In this document: piece by piece, positions 20,216-28,115 of the stretch
Layout of the letters: each line of letters begins with the position of its first letter
How positions within the stretch are numbered: position 1 is the first letter of the stretch
From: Amycolatopsis sp. WAC 01376
Lineage (GTDB): Bacteria > Actinomycetota > Actinomycetes > Mycobacteriales > Pseudonocardiaceae
Direction of reading: 5' to 3'
Assembly: GCF_003947415.1 (NCBI RefSeq)
Contig: NZ_QHKL01000001.1
Span: forward strand, 1,302,001-1,366,000
Length of the DNA: 64,000 bases
Notes under the pieces: model-generated
Told to the model about the DNA's origin: nothing
Seen by the model: only the letters and a program-made list of their open reading frames with translations
Database searches by the model: none
Translations under genes and position numbers: made by a program

Positions 20216-21094
20216 ATGAACGCGGTCACCCCGCCTGGCGGTGAGCAGTCCCTGGGTCCCACCGCGCGGCGGATGATCCTCGGCTCTCAGCTCCGGCGGA
20301 TGCGTGAGGACGCGGGCATCACGCGCCAGGAGGCCGGCTACAGCATCCGGGGTTCCGAATCGAAGATCAGCCGTCTCGAACTGGGCCGCGTCGGCTTCAA
20401 GGAACGCGACGTCGCCGATCTGCTGACCATGTACGGGATGACCGATCCCGGTGAGCGGCAGCAGTTCCTCGACATGGTCAAGGAGTCGAACGAGCCGGGT
20501 TGGTGGCGCCGCTACGGCGACCTGATGCCGAGCTGGTTCAACGACCTCGTCGGGCTCGAAGAGGCGGCGGCTCGCATCCAGGTGTGGGAGCCGCTGTACG
20601 TCACGGGTCTGCTGCAGACCGAGGACTACGCGCGGGCGATCATGAGTCACGGCCGCAAGGACATGGTCAACGAGCAGATCGACCGCCGGGTCGCGCTGCG
20701 GATGCGGCGGCAGAAGATGCTGTCCCGGCCGGACGCGCCGCGGTTGTGGCTGGTGCTCGACGAGTCGGTGCTCTACCGCCCGATCGGCGACCGCGAGGTG
20801 CTGAAGGCGCAGATCGACCACCTGCTGGAGATGATCCAGCAGCCGAACATCTCGGTGCAGGTCCTCCCGTACGACCGGAGCGGCTACTCCGCCGACAGCG
20901 CGTTCTCGCTGCTCAGGTTCGCCGAAGAGGAATTGCCGAACATCGCCTACACCGAGTACCTGACCGGCGCGCACTACATCGACAAGCGCGACGAGATCGA
21001 GCGGTACAGCCGGGCGCTGGACATGCTCGCGGTCGACGCGGAGACGCCGGACCGCAGCCGCCAGATGTTGATGAAGCGCCGCGCCGAAATCTGA
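20216..21094 (+). CDS. XRE-family helix-turn-helix regulator with DUF5753 domain
   Basis: 292 residues. The HTH is at about residues 20-75: LGSQLRRMREDAGITRQEAG followed by IRGSESKISRLELGR. The rest is a DUF5753-type domain (EPGWWRRYGDLMPSWFNDLV, IQVWEPLYVTGLLQTEDYAR, ISVQVLPYDRSGYSADSAF). These WhiJ-like regulators act with small DUF397 proteins, and one is encoded just downstream. AAAGG lies upstream of the ATG at 20216. It is divergent from the methyltransferase. Confidence 0.9.
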   Translation: MNAVTPPGGEQSLGPTARRMILGSQLRRMREDAGITRQEAGYSIRGSESKISRLELGRVGFKERDVADLLTMYGMTDPGERQQFLDMVKESNEPGWWRRYGDLMPSWFNDLVGLEEAAARIQVWEPLYVTGLLQTEDYARAIMSHGRKDMVNEQIDRRVALRMRRQKMLSRPDAPRLWLVLDESVLYRPIGDREVLKAQIDHLLEMIQQPNISVQVLPYDRSGYSADSAFSLLRFAEEELPNIAYTEYLTGAHYIDKRDEIERYSRALDMLAVDAETPDRSRQMLMKRRAEI

Positions 21095-21261
21095 GCCACT
21101 CACCGTTGTGGTGTTCTCCCGCCGTCGCGGTGACGACCGGGGTTTCCTTGCCTGCACCCGAAAGTTCGACCACAAACGGTAGTTGTTCACCCATCGGGGG
21201 CTGCGGTCGTCACGCTTTAGTGGGACGGCCGAGGACTTAAGTCATCACCGCATGCGAATTC

Positions 21262-21344
21262 TGCAAAAACTTCTGCACGTGCATTTACCGCTGCAGTCAC
21301 ACGTGCTAACTTTGGGATCACAGGCAAATGCACATGCAGATGCA
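21262..21344. promoter_or_regulatory. Phased TGCA array upstream of the DUF397 gene
   Basis: TGCA occurs seven times, at 21262, 21274, 21280, 21292, 21329, 21335 and 21341. Within each of the two groups the steps are 6 or 12 bases. GTGCATTT in the first group is inverted as AAATGCAC in the second. The stretch is more AT-rich than its surroundings and ends 35 bp before the DUF397 ATG, so it is a likely operator for the adjacent XRE regulator or a related protein. Confidence 0.5.
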
Positions 21345-21379
21345 TCGCCCGAAGTCTTCTGTCGGGGAAGGTGGGGACA

Positions 21380-21619
21380 ATGGCTGAACAGTTCGACAAC
21401 GGCATCCCGGCCGATCGTCTTACCGGTGCCCAGTGGCGCAAAGCCAGCTACAGCAACGCCATCGGCAACTGTGTCGAGGTGGCACCGCTCGCGTCCGGCG
21501 AGATCGCGATGCGCAATTCGCGCTTCCCGACCGGTCCGGCCCTGATCTACACCCAGGCTGAGATGGCCGCGTTCCTCGCGGGCGCCAAGGACGGCGAATT
21601 CGATGACGTTCTCGGGTGA
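21380..21619 (+). CDS. DUF397 domain protein (partner of XRE/DUF5753 regulators)
   Basis: 79 residues. TGAQWRKASYSNAIGNCVEV and later AMRNSRFPTGPALIYTQAEM are the DUF397 pattern, ending in AAFLAGAKDGEFD. Known relatives pair genetically with WhiJ-type regulators and influence development and antibiotic production. The ATG at 21380 is preceded by GTGGGGA; a GTG at 21371 would add three residues. Its 3' end overlaps the next gene by 17 bases. Confidence 0.88.
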   Translation: MAEQFDNGIPADRLTGAQWRKASYSNAIGNCVEVAPLASGEIAMRNSRFPTGPALIYTQAEMAAFLAGAKDGEFDDVLG

Positions 21620-22004
21620 CACCATCACCGCGGAAATCACCGACATCGAAAGCGGCCTGCAGGAACTGATCCACCGCGGGTACCAGTTCGTGCACCCGTG
21701 CGACGCGAACGGCGAGGTCATGGCCGTGGTCGGCGTGCGAGTCCACGACAACGTGGTCGACGTGGTCCGGCTCAACGCCGAGGACGACGTCGTCGCGACC
21801 CGCATGCCCGGTACCGAGGAGGACATCCTCGAGCCCGCGGTCTGGCTGTGGCGGTCCGCCGGCGACGCGGCGACGGTGCTGACGGCACTGCTCGCGCTCC
21901 CGGACGAGCGGACTCCCGGCGCGCTGTTCCTTCCGGAGACCGCGGCCAAGGGCTGCTGGGTCCCCGGCCGCGGCGGCACGTCCAAATGGCTCGCCGCGGG
22001 CTGA
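21603..22004 (+). CDS. Unknown small protein coupled to DUF397 gene
   Basis: 133 residues, acidic, no membrane helix or signal peptide. It reads as one alpha/beta domain (GYQFVHPCDANGEVMAVVGV, NVVDVVRLNAEDDVVATRM). Its start lies within the last codons of the DUF397 gene, so it is co-translated and probably works in the same switch. I do not recognise the family. Confidence 0.7.
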   Translation: MTFSGDTITAEITDIESGLQELIHRGYQFVHPCDANGEVMAVVGVRVHDNVVDVVRLNAEDDVVATRMPGTEEDILEPAVWLWRSAGDAATVLTALLALPDERTPGALFLPETAAKGCWVPGRGGTSKWLAAG

Positions 22005-22066
22005 ACCAACTCCCTATGCACAGTCGACCGCCTCTGTCGAGGGGGAGCGGTCGGCTGGTCGGGGGT

Positions 22067-22104
22067 CGTGAGTGCCGGGCCTTGACACCCGCTCGTCACT
22101 CACG
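22067..22104. repeat. Imperfect GTGAGTG/CACTCAC hairpin before purF
   Basis: CGTGAGTG (22067-22074) pairs with CACTCACG (22097-22104), with a short inner CGGG/CCCG stem. It shares its outer word with the 13184-13229 element. It follows the gene ending at 22004 and precedes the purF promoter region; a TAGACT box at 22167-22172 is a possible purF -10. Confidence 0.5.
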
Positions 22105-22209
22105 GTCATCACTCGAAGCGTGTCCAGTGCCACGTCGCGCGGCGCGTTGATCTCCGGCTCACCGTTTAGACTGGTGGTGGCCTGCCCTCTTCTCCCTGGG
22201 AGCACCTCG

Positions 22210-23748
22210 GTGGTTTCCGACCCGTCCGTCGCCGGACAGCCCGTGACCGACCAGCCCGATCCGGAACCCCGCGAGGAATGCGGCGTCTTCGGTGTCTGGG
22301 CGCCCGGAGAAGAGGTCGCGAAGCTGACCTACTACGGGCTCTACGCACTTCAGCACCGCGGCCAGGAGGCGGCCGGCATCTCGGTCTCCGACGGTTCGCA
22401 GATCGTCGTCTTCAAGGATCTCGGCCTGGTCAGCCAGGTGTTCGACGAGCAGGTCCTGCAGTCGCTGCAAGGACATATCGCCGTCGGCCACTGCCGCTAC
22501 TCGACCACCGGCGCGACCATCTGGGAGAACGCGCAGCCGATCTTCCGCACCACCGCCACCGGCAGCGGCCTGTCCTTCGCGCACAACGGGAACCTGGTCA
22601 ACACCGCCGAACTGCGGGATCGCACGGTCGAAGCCGGGCTCAAACCGCACGCGGGCCTGACCGGTTCGTCCAGCGACTCCGACCTGGTGTGCGGGCTGCT
22701 CGCGGCCAACGCCGCCGACAAGGGCATCGAAGCCGCCGCGCTGGAACTGCTGCCCACCCTCAAGGGCGCCTTCTGCCTGGTCTTCGCCGACGAGTCCACC
22801 TTGTACGCCGCGCGTGACCCGCACGGCGTGCACCCGCTGGTGCTCGGCAGGCTCGAACGCGGCTGGGTGGTCGCGAGCGAGACGGCCGCACTCGACATCT
22901 GCGGTGCTTCGTTCGTGCGTGAGGTCGAGCCGGGTGAGCTCATCGCGATCAACGCGGAGGGCCTGCGTTCCTCTCGGTTCGCGAACCCCGAGCCCAAGGG
23001 CTGTGTCTTCGAGTACGTCTACCTGGCGCGCCCCGACACCTCGATCGCCGGCCGCAGCGTGCACGCCACCCGCGTCGAGATCGGCCGCAAACTCGCCGTC
23101 GAGCATCCGGCCGACGCCGACCTGGTCATGCCGGTGCCCGAATCCGGCACCCCGGCCGCCATCGGCTACGCGCAGGGCTCCGGCATTCCCTACGGCACCG
23201 GCCTGGTGAAGAACGCCTACGTCGGCCGCACCTTCATCCAGCCGTCGCAGACCATCCGCCAGCTCGGCATCCGGTTGAAGCTGAACCCGCTGCGCGACGT
23301 CATCCGCGGCAAGCGGCTCGTCGTGGTCGACGACTCCATCGTCCGCGGCAACACCCAGCGCGCGCTGGTCCGCATGCTGCGGGAGGCGGGCGCGCTCGAG
23401 GTGCACGTCCGCATCGCGTCGCCGCCCGTCCGCTGGCCGTGTTTCTACGGGATCGACTTCGCCTCGCGCGCCGAACTGGTGGCCAACGGCGTCGACCTCG
23501 ACGGCATCCGCCGCTCCATCGGTGCGGACACCTTGGGTTACATCTCCCTGGACGGGCTGGTCGCGGCTTCGGAGCAGCCGAAGTCGCGGTTGTGCACCGC
23601 GTGCTTCTCCGGCGAGTACCCGATCGCGCTCCCCGAAGACGCGCTGATCGGGAAGCACCTGCTGGAGAGCCTGGACTCGGTCAATGGCGCGGCGAAGCCC
23701 GTCAGCCCCGCCGGGTACGGTGCTGAAGACGCCATCCGGCGTCCCTAG
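22210..23748 (+). CDS. purF: Amidophosphoribosyltransferase PurF
   Basis: 512 residues, first committed enzyme of purine synthesis (PRPP plus glutamine to phosphoribosylamine). The nucleophile Cys is residue 24 in EPREECGVFGVW, so an N-terminal propeptide of 23 residues should be removed. Glutaminase motifs YGLYALQHRGQEAAGI and the PRPP loop VVVDDSIVRGNT are intact. Late Cys residues (RLCTACFSGEYP) fit the Fe-S type found in Bacillus-like enzymes. GGGAG lies eight bases before the GTG at 22210. Confidence 0.96.
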   Translation: MVSDPSVAGQPVTDQPDPEPREECGVFGVWAPGEEVAKLTYYGLYALQHRGQEAAGISVSDGSQIVVFKDLGLVSQVFDEQVLQSLQGHIAVGHCRYSTTGATIWENAQPIFRTTATGSGLSFAHNGNLVNTAELRDRTVEAGLKPHAGLTGSSSDSDLVCGLLAANAADKGIEAAALELLPTLKGAFCLVFADESTLYAARDPHGVHPLVLGRLERGWVVASETAALDICGASFVREVEPGELIAINAEGLRSSRFANPEPKGCVFEYVYLARPDTSIAGRSVHATRVEIGRKLAVEHPADADLVMPVPESGTPAAIGYAQGSGIPYGTGLVKNAYVGRTFIQPSQTIRQLGIRLKLNPLRDVIRGKRLVVVDDSIVRGNTQRALVRMLREAGALEVHVRIASPPVRWPCFYGIDFASRAELVANGVDLDGIRRSIGADTLGYISLDGLVAASEQPKSRLCTACFSGEYPIALPEDALIGKHLLESLDSVNGAAKPVSPAGYGAEDAIRRP

Positions 23749-23785
23749 CCCGATTTCCTTTCTTCCAGAGTTGGAGTCCGCTTCC

Positions 23786-24856
23786 GTGAGCGAGTCCACG
23801 AGCGCCACGTACGCCGCCGCCGGCGTCAGCATCGACGCCGGTGACAAAGCCGTCGAGTTGCTCAAACCGCACGCCGAGAGGGCCACGCGGCCCGAGGTGA
23901 TGGGCGGGGTCGGCGGTTTCGCCGGACTGTTCTCCCTGAAGCTGGACAAGTGGAAAGAGCCGGTGCTCGCCTCGTCGACAGACGGGGTCGGCACCAAGAT
24001 CGCCGTCGCGCAGGCGCTCGACAAGCACGACACGGTCGGCATCGACCTGGTCGCGATGGTCGTCGACGATCTGGTCGTCACCGGCGCCGAGCCGCTGTTC
24101 ATGCAGGACTACATCGCCGTCGGCAAGGTCGTGCCGGAGAAGATCGCGGCACTGGTCGGCGGCATCGCCGAAGGCTGTGTCCAGGCGGGCTGCGCGCTGC
24201 TCGGCGGCGAGACCGCGGAGCACCCCGGCCTGATGGGCGAGCACGACTACGACCTTTCGGGCACCGGCATCGGCGTCGTCGAAAAGTCGAACTTGCTCGG
24301 CCCGGAGCGGGTCCGCCCCGGTGACGTCGTCCTCGCGCTCGGCTCGTCCGGCCTGCACTCCAACGGCTACTCGCTCGCCCGGCACGTGCTGCTGGAAATC
24401 GCGCGCATGCCGCTCGACGGGCACGTCGAGGAGTTCGGCCGCTCGCTGGGCGAGGAAATGCTGGAGCCGACCAGGATCTACGCGAAGGACTGCCTCGCGC
24501 TGGCGGCCGAGGCCGACGTCCGCACGTTCGCGCACATCACCGGCGGCGGCCTGGAGCAGAACCTCGCCCGTGTCATGCCGCGCGGCCTGGTCGCGCGGCT
24601 CGAACGCGGCACCTGGACCCCGGCGCCGGTGTTCGCGCTGATCGGCCACCGCGGCAAGGTCGAGCGCGCCGAACTGGAGAAGACGTTCAACATGGGCGTC
24701 GGCATGGTCGCGATCGCCGGCGCCGACGACGTCGACCGGGCGCTGGCGATGCTGACCGCGCGGCACGTGCCGGCGTGGATCCTCGGCGACGTGCAGCCCG
24801 CGGAAGATCCGGACGGCCCCCGCGCCGTGCTTTCCGGTGACCACCCGCGCTTCTGA
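23786..24856 (+). CDS. purM: Phosphoribosylformylglycinamidine cyclo-ligase PurM
   Basis: 356 residues. TYAAAGVSIDAGDKAVELLK, SSTDGVGTKIAVA, DLVAMVVDDLVVTGAEPLF and CALLGGETAEHPGLM are AIR synthetase hallmarks. TTGGAG lies nine bases before the GTG at 23786, 37 bp after purF, so the two form an operon. It closes FGAM to AIR with ATP. Confidence 0.96.
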   Translation: MSESTSATYAAAGVSIDAGDKAVELLKPHAERATRPEVMGGVGGFAGLFSLKLDKWKEPVLASSTDGVGTKIAVAQALDKHDTVGIDLVAMVVDDLVVTGAEPLFMQDYIAVGKVVPEKIAALVGGIAEGCVQAGCALLGGETAEHPGLMGEHDYDLSGTGIGVVEKSNLLGPERVRPGDVVLALGSSGLHSNGYSLARHVLLEIARMPLDGHVEEFGRSLGEEMLEPTRIYAKDCLALAAEADVRTFAHITGGGLEQNLARVMPRGLVARLERGTWTPAPVFALIGHRGKVERAELEKTFNMGVGMVAIAGADDVDRALAMLTARHVPAWILGDVQPAEDPDGPRAVLSGDHPRF

Positions 24857-24889
24857 ATATTCTCTTGGCGCTGGTGGAACACTGGGTCC

Positions 24890-25321
24890 GTGGCTGATGA
24901 CATGGTGGTCGGCACCCGGTTCGTGATCCCGGGTGCCGAATTGAGCGAACGGTTCTCCCGGTCTTCGGGTCCGGGTGGGCAGGGCGTGAACACCACGGAC
25001 TCGCGGGTCGAACTGTCCTTCGACGTGGCCGGTTCGGCTTCGATCCCGGACCATCTCCGGGCCCGGATGCTGGACCGGCTTTCGTCGCGCCTTGTCGACG
25101 GCGTCGTCACGATCACCGCGTCCGAACACCGCTCCCAGCTGATGAACCGGGAAGCCGCGCGCGCCCGGCTGATGATGCTGCTGCTGGACGCGTCGGCGCC
25201 GCCGGCCGCCAAGCGGCGTCCCACCAAACCTTCCCGAGGTTCGAAGGAACGCCGCCTGGCGTCGAAGAAACGCCGCGGCGAGGTCAAGAAGTCACGCCGC
25301 GGTGGCTACTCAGACGACTGA
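24890..25321 (+). CDS. arfB: Peptidyl-tRNA hydrolase ArfB (ribosome rescue)
   Basis: 143 residues. The GGQ loop SRSSGPGGQGVNTTDSRVEL near residues 24-43 is the peptidyl-tRNA hydrolysis motif, and the tail is rich in Lys/Arg (RLASKKRRGEVKKSRRGGY), the ArfB feature that enters the empty mRNA channel. It releases stalled ribosomes lacking a stop codon. It follows purM by 33 bp, and its end overlaps the convergent GNAT gene by 12 bases. Confidence 0.93.
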   Translation: MADDMVVGTRFVIPGAELSERFSRSSGPGGQGVNTTDSRVELSFDVAGSASIPDHLRARMLDRLSSRLVDGVVTITASEHRSQLMNREAARARLMMLLLDASAPPAAKRRPTKPSRGSKERRLASKKRRGEVKKSRRGGYSDD

Positions 25322-26068
25322 CAGATGCACGCACTCGGCCGCGGTCTTGAAACCGACCCGGCCGTAGACGCGTTCCGCCTGCCCGGCGCCCGGCGTCAGG
25401 AACACCGACCGGCCGCCGCGCGCGTGAGCTTCACGCGTCAGGTACTCCGTCATCGCCGCCGCGATACCGCGGCTCCGGTACTCCTCGAGCACCCCGATCC
25501 CGGCGACCTCCGTCGCGCCGTCGAGGATCTCGGTCGCGACCCCGCCGCCGACGACCTCGCCGGACTCGGTCACGGCCATCACCGAGAGGGTGTCGCCGCT
25601 CAGCTGATCCGGCGTCGGCTCGACGTGCTCGCCGGGGTCGGGCTCGCCGAACGCCACGTTCTGTACCCGGATCATCCGCCGGAGTTCGGCCGGTGTCTTC
25701 GGGGTGACTAGCGTGATCCCGGTGGGAACCGGCTGTTCGACGACCTGCCCCGGAGTGCAGATCATCAGCGGAACCCGCCGCTCCAGCGTGTAACCGCACT
25801 CGAGGAGCACGGCCTCGGCAGCCGGAACCGCTTCGGTGAGGAACTCCAGACGCGGCACGAGCCCGCGCTCGCGGAACGCCTCGGTGAGCGCGGCGACGTC
25901 GTCCGCGGTGGGGACGTCGCCGTCGTCAGGGATCGCGTAGTTGAGGAACATGTGGTCGTTCCCGGCCGTGAAGGTCGCCAGGAACGGCCCGATCCGCTCG
26001 GTCTCCCGGAACTTCGCCGCGGTGAGGCGAATGTAGGACTGCAAAGCACGAATCGTCTCGGAAAGCAC
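25310..26068 (-). CDS. GNAT family N-acetyltransferase
   Basis: 252 residues. The C-terminal GNAT core shows VMAVTESGEVVGGGVATEI, VAGIGVLEEYRSRGIAAAMT (acetyl-CoA pyrophosphate loop RSRGIAAAM) and GQAERVYGRVGF. The N-terminal ~110 residues form a second, degenerate acetyltransferase-like half. The GTG at 26068 has GAAAGG upstream, but this lies in a small GAAAG/CTTTC palindrome. A short peptide gene and a hairpin lie upstream, suggesting attenuation. Acceptor unknown. Confidence 0.82.
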   Translation of the reverse strand: MLSETIRALQSYIRLTAAKFRETERIGPFLATFTAGNDHMFLNYAIPDDGDVPTADDVAALTEAFRERGLVPRLEFLTEAVPAAEAVLLECGYTLERRVPLMICTPGQVVEQPVPTGITLVTPKTPAELRRMIRVQNVAFGEPDPGEHVEPTPDQLSGDTLSVMAVTESGEVVGGGVATEILDGATEVAGIGVLEEYRSRGIAAAMTEYLTREAHARGGRSVFLTPGAGQAERVYGRVGFKTAAECVHLSVV

Positions 26069-26099
26069 TGGTGGAAAGCCTTTCGGGCAGAAGAAAGAG

Positions 26100-26123
26100 A
26101 CGCACGGGAGGACCCGCGTGCGT
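26100..26123 (-). promoter_or_regulatory. Candidate attenuator hairpin upstream of GNAT gene
   Basis: On the minus strand a GC-rich stem of about 9 bp with a 2-nt bulge (ACGCAC...GTGCGT outside, GGG/CCC inside) is followed by CTCTTTCTTCT. It lies between the 11-codon peptide and the acetyltransferase, about 30 bp before its start. Confidence 0.45.
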
Positions 26124-26146
26124 GGTGGAGCTGGCGTATGCGCCGG

Positions 26147-26182
26147 CTAGCTCGTGCCGACGCCACCGAAGGCGTCAGGCAT
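26147..26182 (-). CDS. Candidate 11-residue leader peptide MPDAFGGVGTS
   Basis: An ATG with AGAGGGA seven bases upstream opens 11 codons and stops with TAG. A hairpin with a U-rich 3' side follows, then a GNAT gene whose ribosome binding site is in a palindrome. This is the arrangement of ribosome-mediated attenuators. The peptide has no run of one amino acid, so a drug or translation-stress signal is more likely than amino-acid starvation. Inference from layout only. Confidence 0.4.
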   Translation of the reverse strand: MPDAFGGVGTS

Positions 26183-26261
26183 GAGGCATCCCTCTTTCTT
26201 GAAAAGACACTGCTCGGTACGTAGGGCTTTCGTGATCACTCTCGCACGACGGTCAAACCGT

Positions 26262-26915
26262 TTATCTCCGCTGCGGATGCGCGATGCTCGAATACCGCTC
26301 GTCCCACACCGATCTCGGGACCCGCAGCCGGACGGGGGCGTCACAGACCCGCCGCACCTGCACCGGGATCTTCACCGGCGGCCGGACGTCCAGGCGGTGC
26401 CACAGCCGTCTGCTCACCGCGGCACCCGCCACCGCGCCCAGCGTGTTCAGCAGGATGTCGTCGATGGAGGTCACCCGGCCGGCCTGGATCAGATACTGCG
26501 TGCCCTCCACCAGCACCGACACGGCCAGCGCGCCCAGCGCGATCCGGAACAGTGAACGCAAGCGGCGGGAGCGCACCGGAAGCAGCGCGCCGAGCGGGCT
26601 CAGCATGAGGACGTTGCCCAGCGCCTGCCAGAGGTTGGCGCTGTCACTCAGGACGAGACGCAGGTCGGTGCCGGGTTCGAGGCTGAGCCTGCTGGCCTGC
26701 GCGCCGGCCACCGGCATCGTGACCAGGCACAACACCAGGAAACAGCCCAGCGCGAGCGTCATGTCGACGGCGGCCGTCGCCGACGCGCAGAAGCGGTCGG
26801 CTTGTCTTCGCCGTCGTCGATGCGCCGCGAGCAGCGGCCAGCCGAGTAACGCGTACGGGATCGCGGTGATCGTCAACGGGATCATCGCGCCGAAAGCACG
26901 GAGCAGCTCTCCCAT
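26262..26915 (-). CDS. VanZ-like membrane protein
   Basis: 217 residues with about four or five membrane helices. GNVLMLSPLGALLPV and the charged loop VEGTQYLIQAGRVTSIDDIL with LNTLGAVAGA are the VanZ-domain pattern. GGAAGG stands just before the ATG at 26915. VanZ relatives give low-level teicoplanin resistance; most actinomycete members are uncharacterised. The C-terminal ~40 residues are basic and probably cytoplasmic. Confidence 0.8.
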   Translation of the reverse strand: MGELLRAFGAMIPLTITAIPYALLGWPLLAAHRRRRRQADRFCASATAAVDMTLALGCFLVLCLVTMPVAGAQASRLSLEPGTDLRLVLSDSANLWQALGNVLMLSPLGALLPVRSRRLRSLFRIALGALAVSVLVEGTQYLIQAGRVTSIDDILLNTLGAVAGAAVSRRLWHRLDVRPPVKIPVQVRRVCDAPVRLRVPRSVWDERYSSIAHPQRR

Positions 26916-27014
26916 GGCCTTCCTTTCCGGAGCGCCCAAGATCACCTTCGCATCACAAGATCAACTCGGCATGGCGGAGTGACCGCACTAAGAGGTGATC
27001 TTTTTCGCGCTGGA

Positions 27015-27052
27015 CCGTCCACAAAGGAGGCCTGTGGACAACCTGTGGACAG
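27015..27052. promoter_or_regulatory. Cluster of three DnaA boxes
   Basis: CCGTCCACA at 27015-27023 (plus strand), TTGTCCACA as its complement TGTGGACAA at 27033-27041, and CTGTCCACA as TGTGGACAG at 27044-27052. TTGTCCACA is the GC-rich actinobacterial DnaA box. The cluster is in the 200-bp gap between the VanZ-like and Gfo/Idh genes, which otherwise holds no gene I can see. Confidence 0.5.
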
Positions 27053-27115
27053 ATCTGGAAGTAACCGGAAGAAGGTGTTATCGCACAAGGAAAAGCCTTG
27101 TGAGTGACCTGTGTA

Positions 27116-28015
27116 CTACTTGCCGTGTCCGGCGAGCCGCCGCGCGTGTTCGAGCAGTTTCTGGAGGTGCAGACCACGACGCACGTCACACGGGTGCGAG
27201 GTCGTCCCGCTCGCGGCCATGGCGGCGAAATCGTCCAGGAGCGCGGTGTACGACTCGCCTGCGGCGCCCGGCTTGCGGCCCAAAGTGCGGTAACCGTGCT
27301 CGCCGTAAACGGCCACTTCGACGACCGTCGGCTGGATCGGCAACCGCAGCGACAAGGTCGCCGTACTGGTCGCGCCACCCTCGTGGGCTAACAGCAATTG
27401 CCACAGATCGTCATCGGTCCGATGCGCGGCGAGCACGTCGGTGATCTCACCGAGCGCCGCGTCCAGTAGATCGAGGGCGTGCGGACCGATGTCGGCGAGC
27501 GCGCCGGAGTCATGCCGCCACGCGGACGACTGATACTGACCGCCGAGCAGTGCACCCGAAAGCCATCGCGCGCCACCGCCCCGCCAGCCGCCGGCTTCCT
27601 TGATGCCGTCGAGCCACTCGCGGGTCATCGGCGAAAAACGCAAAATCAAGACCACGAGGGCGGCCACACCCGCGGCCTCCACCGCGTCCGCGAGCCGTCG
27701 CGCGCCGTCGAGATCCGCGGCGATCGGCTTCTCCAGGATCAGATGCTTTCCGGCCTCGGCCGCCTTGACCGCCAGCTCCGCCTGCACGGCGGGCGGAACC
27801 GCGAAGGCGACCGCGTCCACCTGGTCGAGCAGCTCGTCGAAACTGTCGACAGCCTGCGCGCCGTGTGCTTCGGCCAGCTCCTTCGCGGCTTCAGGACGCC
27901 TGGCCCAGACCGCGCGCAACGTCACCCCGGGGTGATCGGCGAGGCCCGGCGCGTGCACCGTCTTCGCCCACGGACCGGCACCGACCAGACCCACGCGCAG
28001 CTGTCCCTGTCCCAC
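27116..28015 (-). CDS. Gfo/Idh/MocA family oxidoreductase
   Basis: 299 residues. Rossmann start RVGLVGAGPWAKTVHAPGL, then AGKHLILEKPIAADLDGARR with the conserved EKP, and the substrate-binding domain with GALADIGPHALDLLDAALG. TAGACT ends seven bases before the GTG at 28015, a leaderless-type start. It should reduce or oxidise a sugar, inositol or related compound with NAD(P). The substrate is not readable. Confidence 0.87.
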   Translation of the reverse strand: MGQGQLRVGLVGAGPWAKTVHAPGLADHPGVTLRAVWARRPEAAKELAEAHGAQAVDSFDELLDQVDAVAFAVPPAVQAELAVKAAEAGKHLILEKPIAADLDGARRLADAVEAAGVAALVVLILRFSPMTREWLDGIKEAGGWRGGGARWLSGALLGGQYQSSAWRHDSGALADIGPHALDLLDAALGEITDVLAAHRTDDDLWQLLLAHEGGATSTATLSLRLPIQPTVVEVAVYGEHGYRTLGRKPGAAGESYTALLDDFAAMAASGTTSHPCDVRRGLHLQKLLEHARRLAGHGK

Positions 28016-28036
28016 GCCTCCGAGTCTAGGGCCCTG

Positions 28037-28098
28037 GCGTTTAGTCCTCTGAATGCGGTAGTTGCGCGTGCAAGAACCGCATCCAGAGGACTAAACGC
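28037..28098. repeat. Inverted repeat between dehydrogenase genes
   Basis: Arms GCGTTTAGTCCTCTG (28037-28051) and its complement (28084-28098), then one mismatch, then ATGCGGT/ACCGCAT. It lies after the 3-hydroxyacyl-CoA dehydrogenase stop and before the Gfo/Idh promoter on the same strand, so it probably separates the two transcripts. No U-tract. Confidence 0.75.
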
Positions 28099-28115
28099 GT
28101 AGGAAGACGGGTCGA

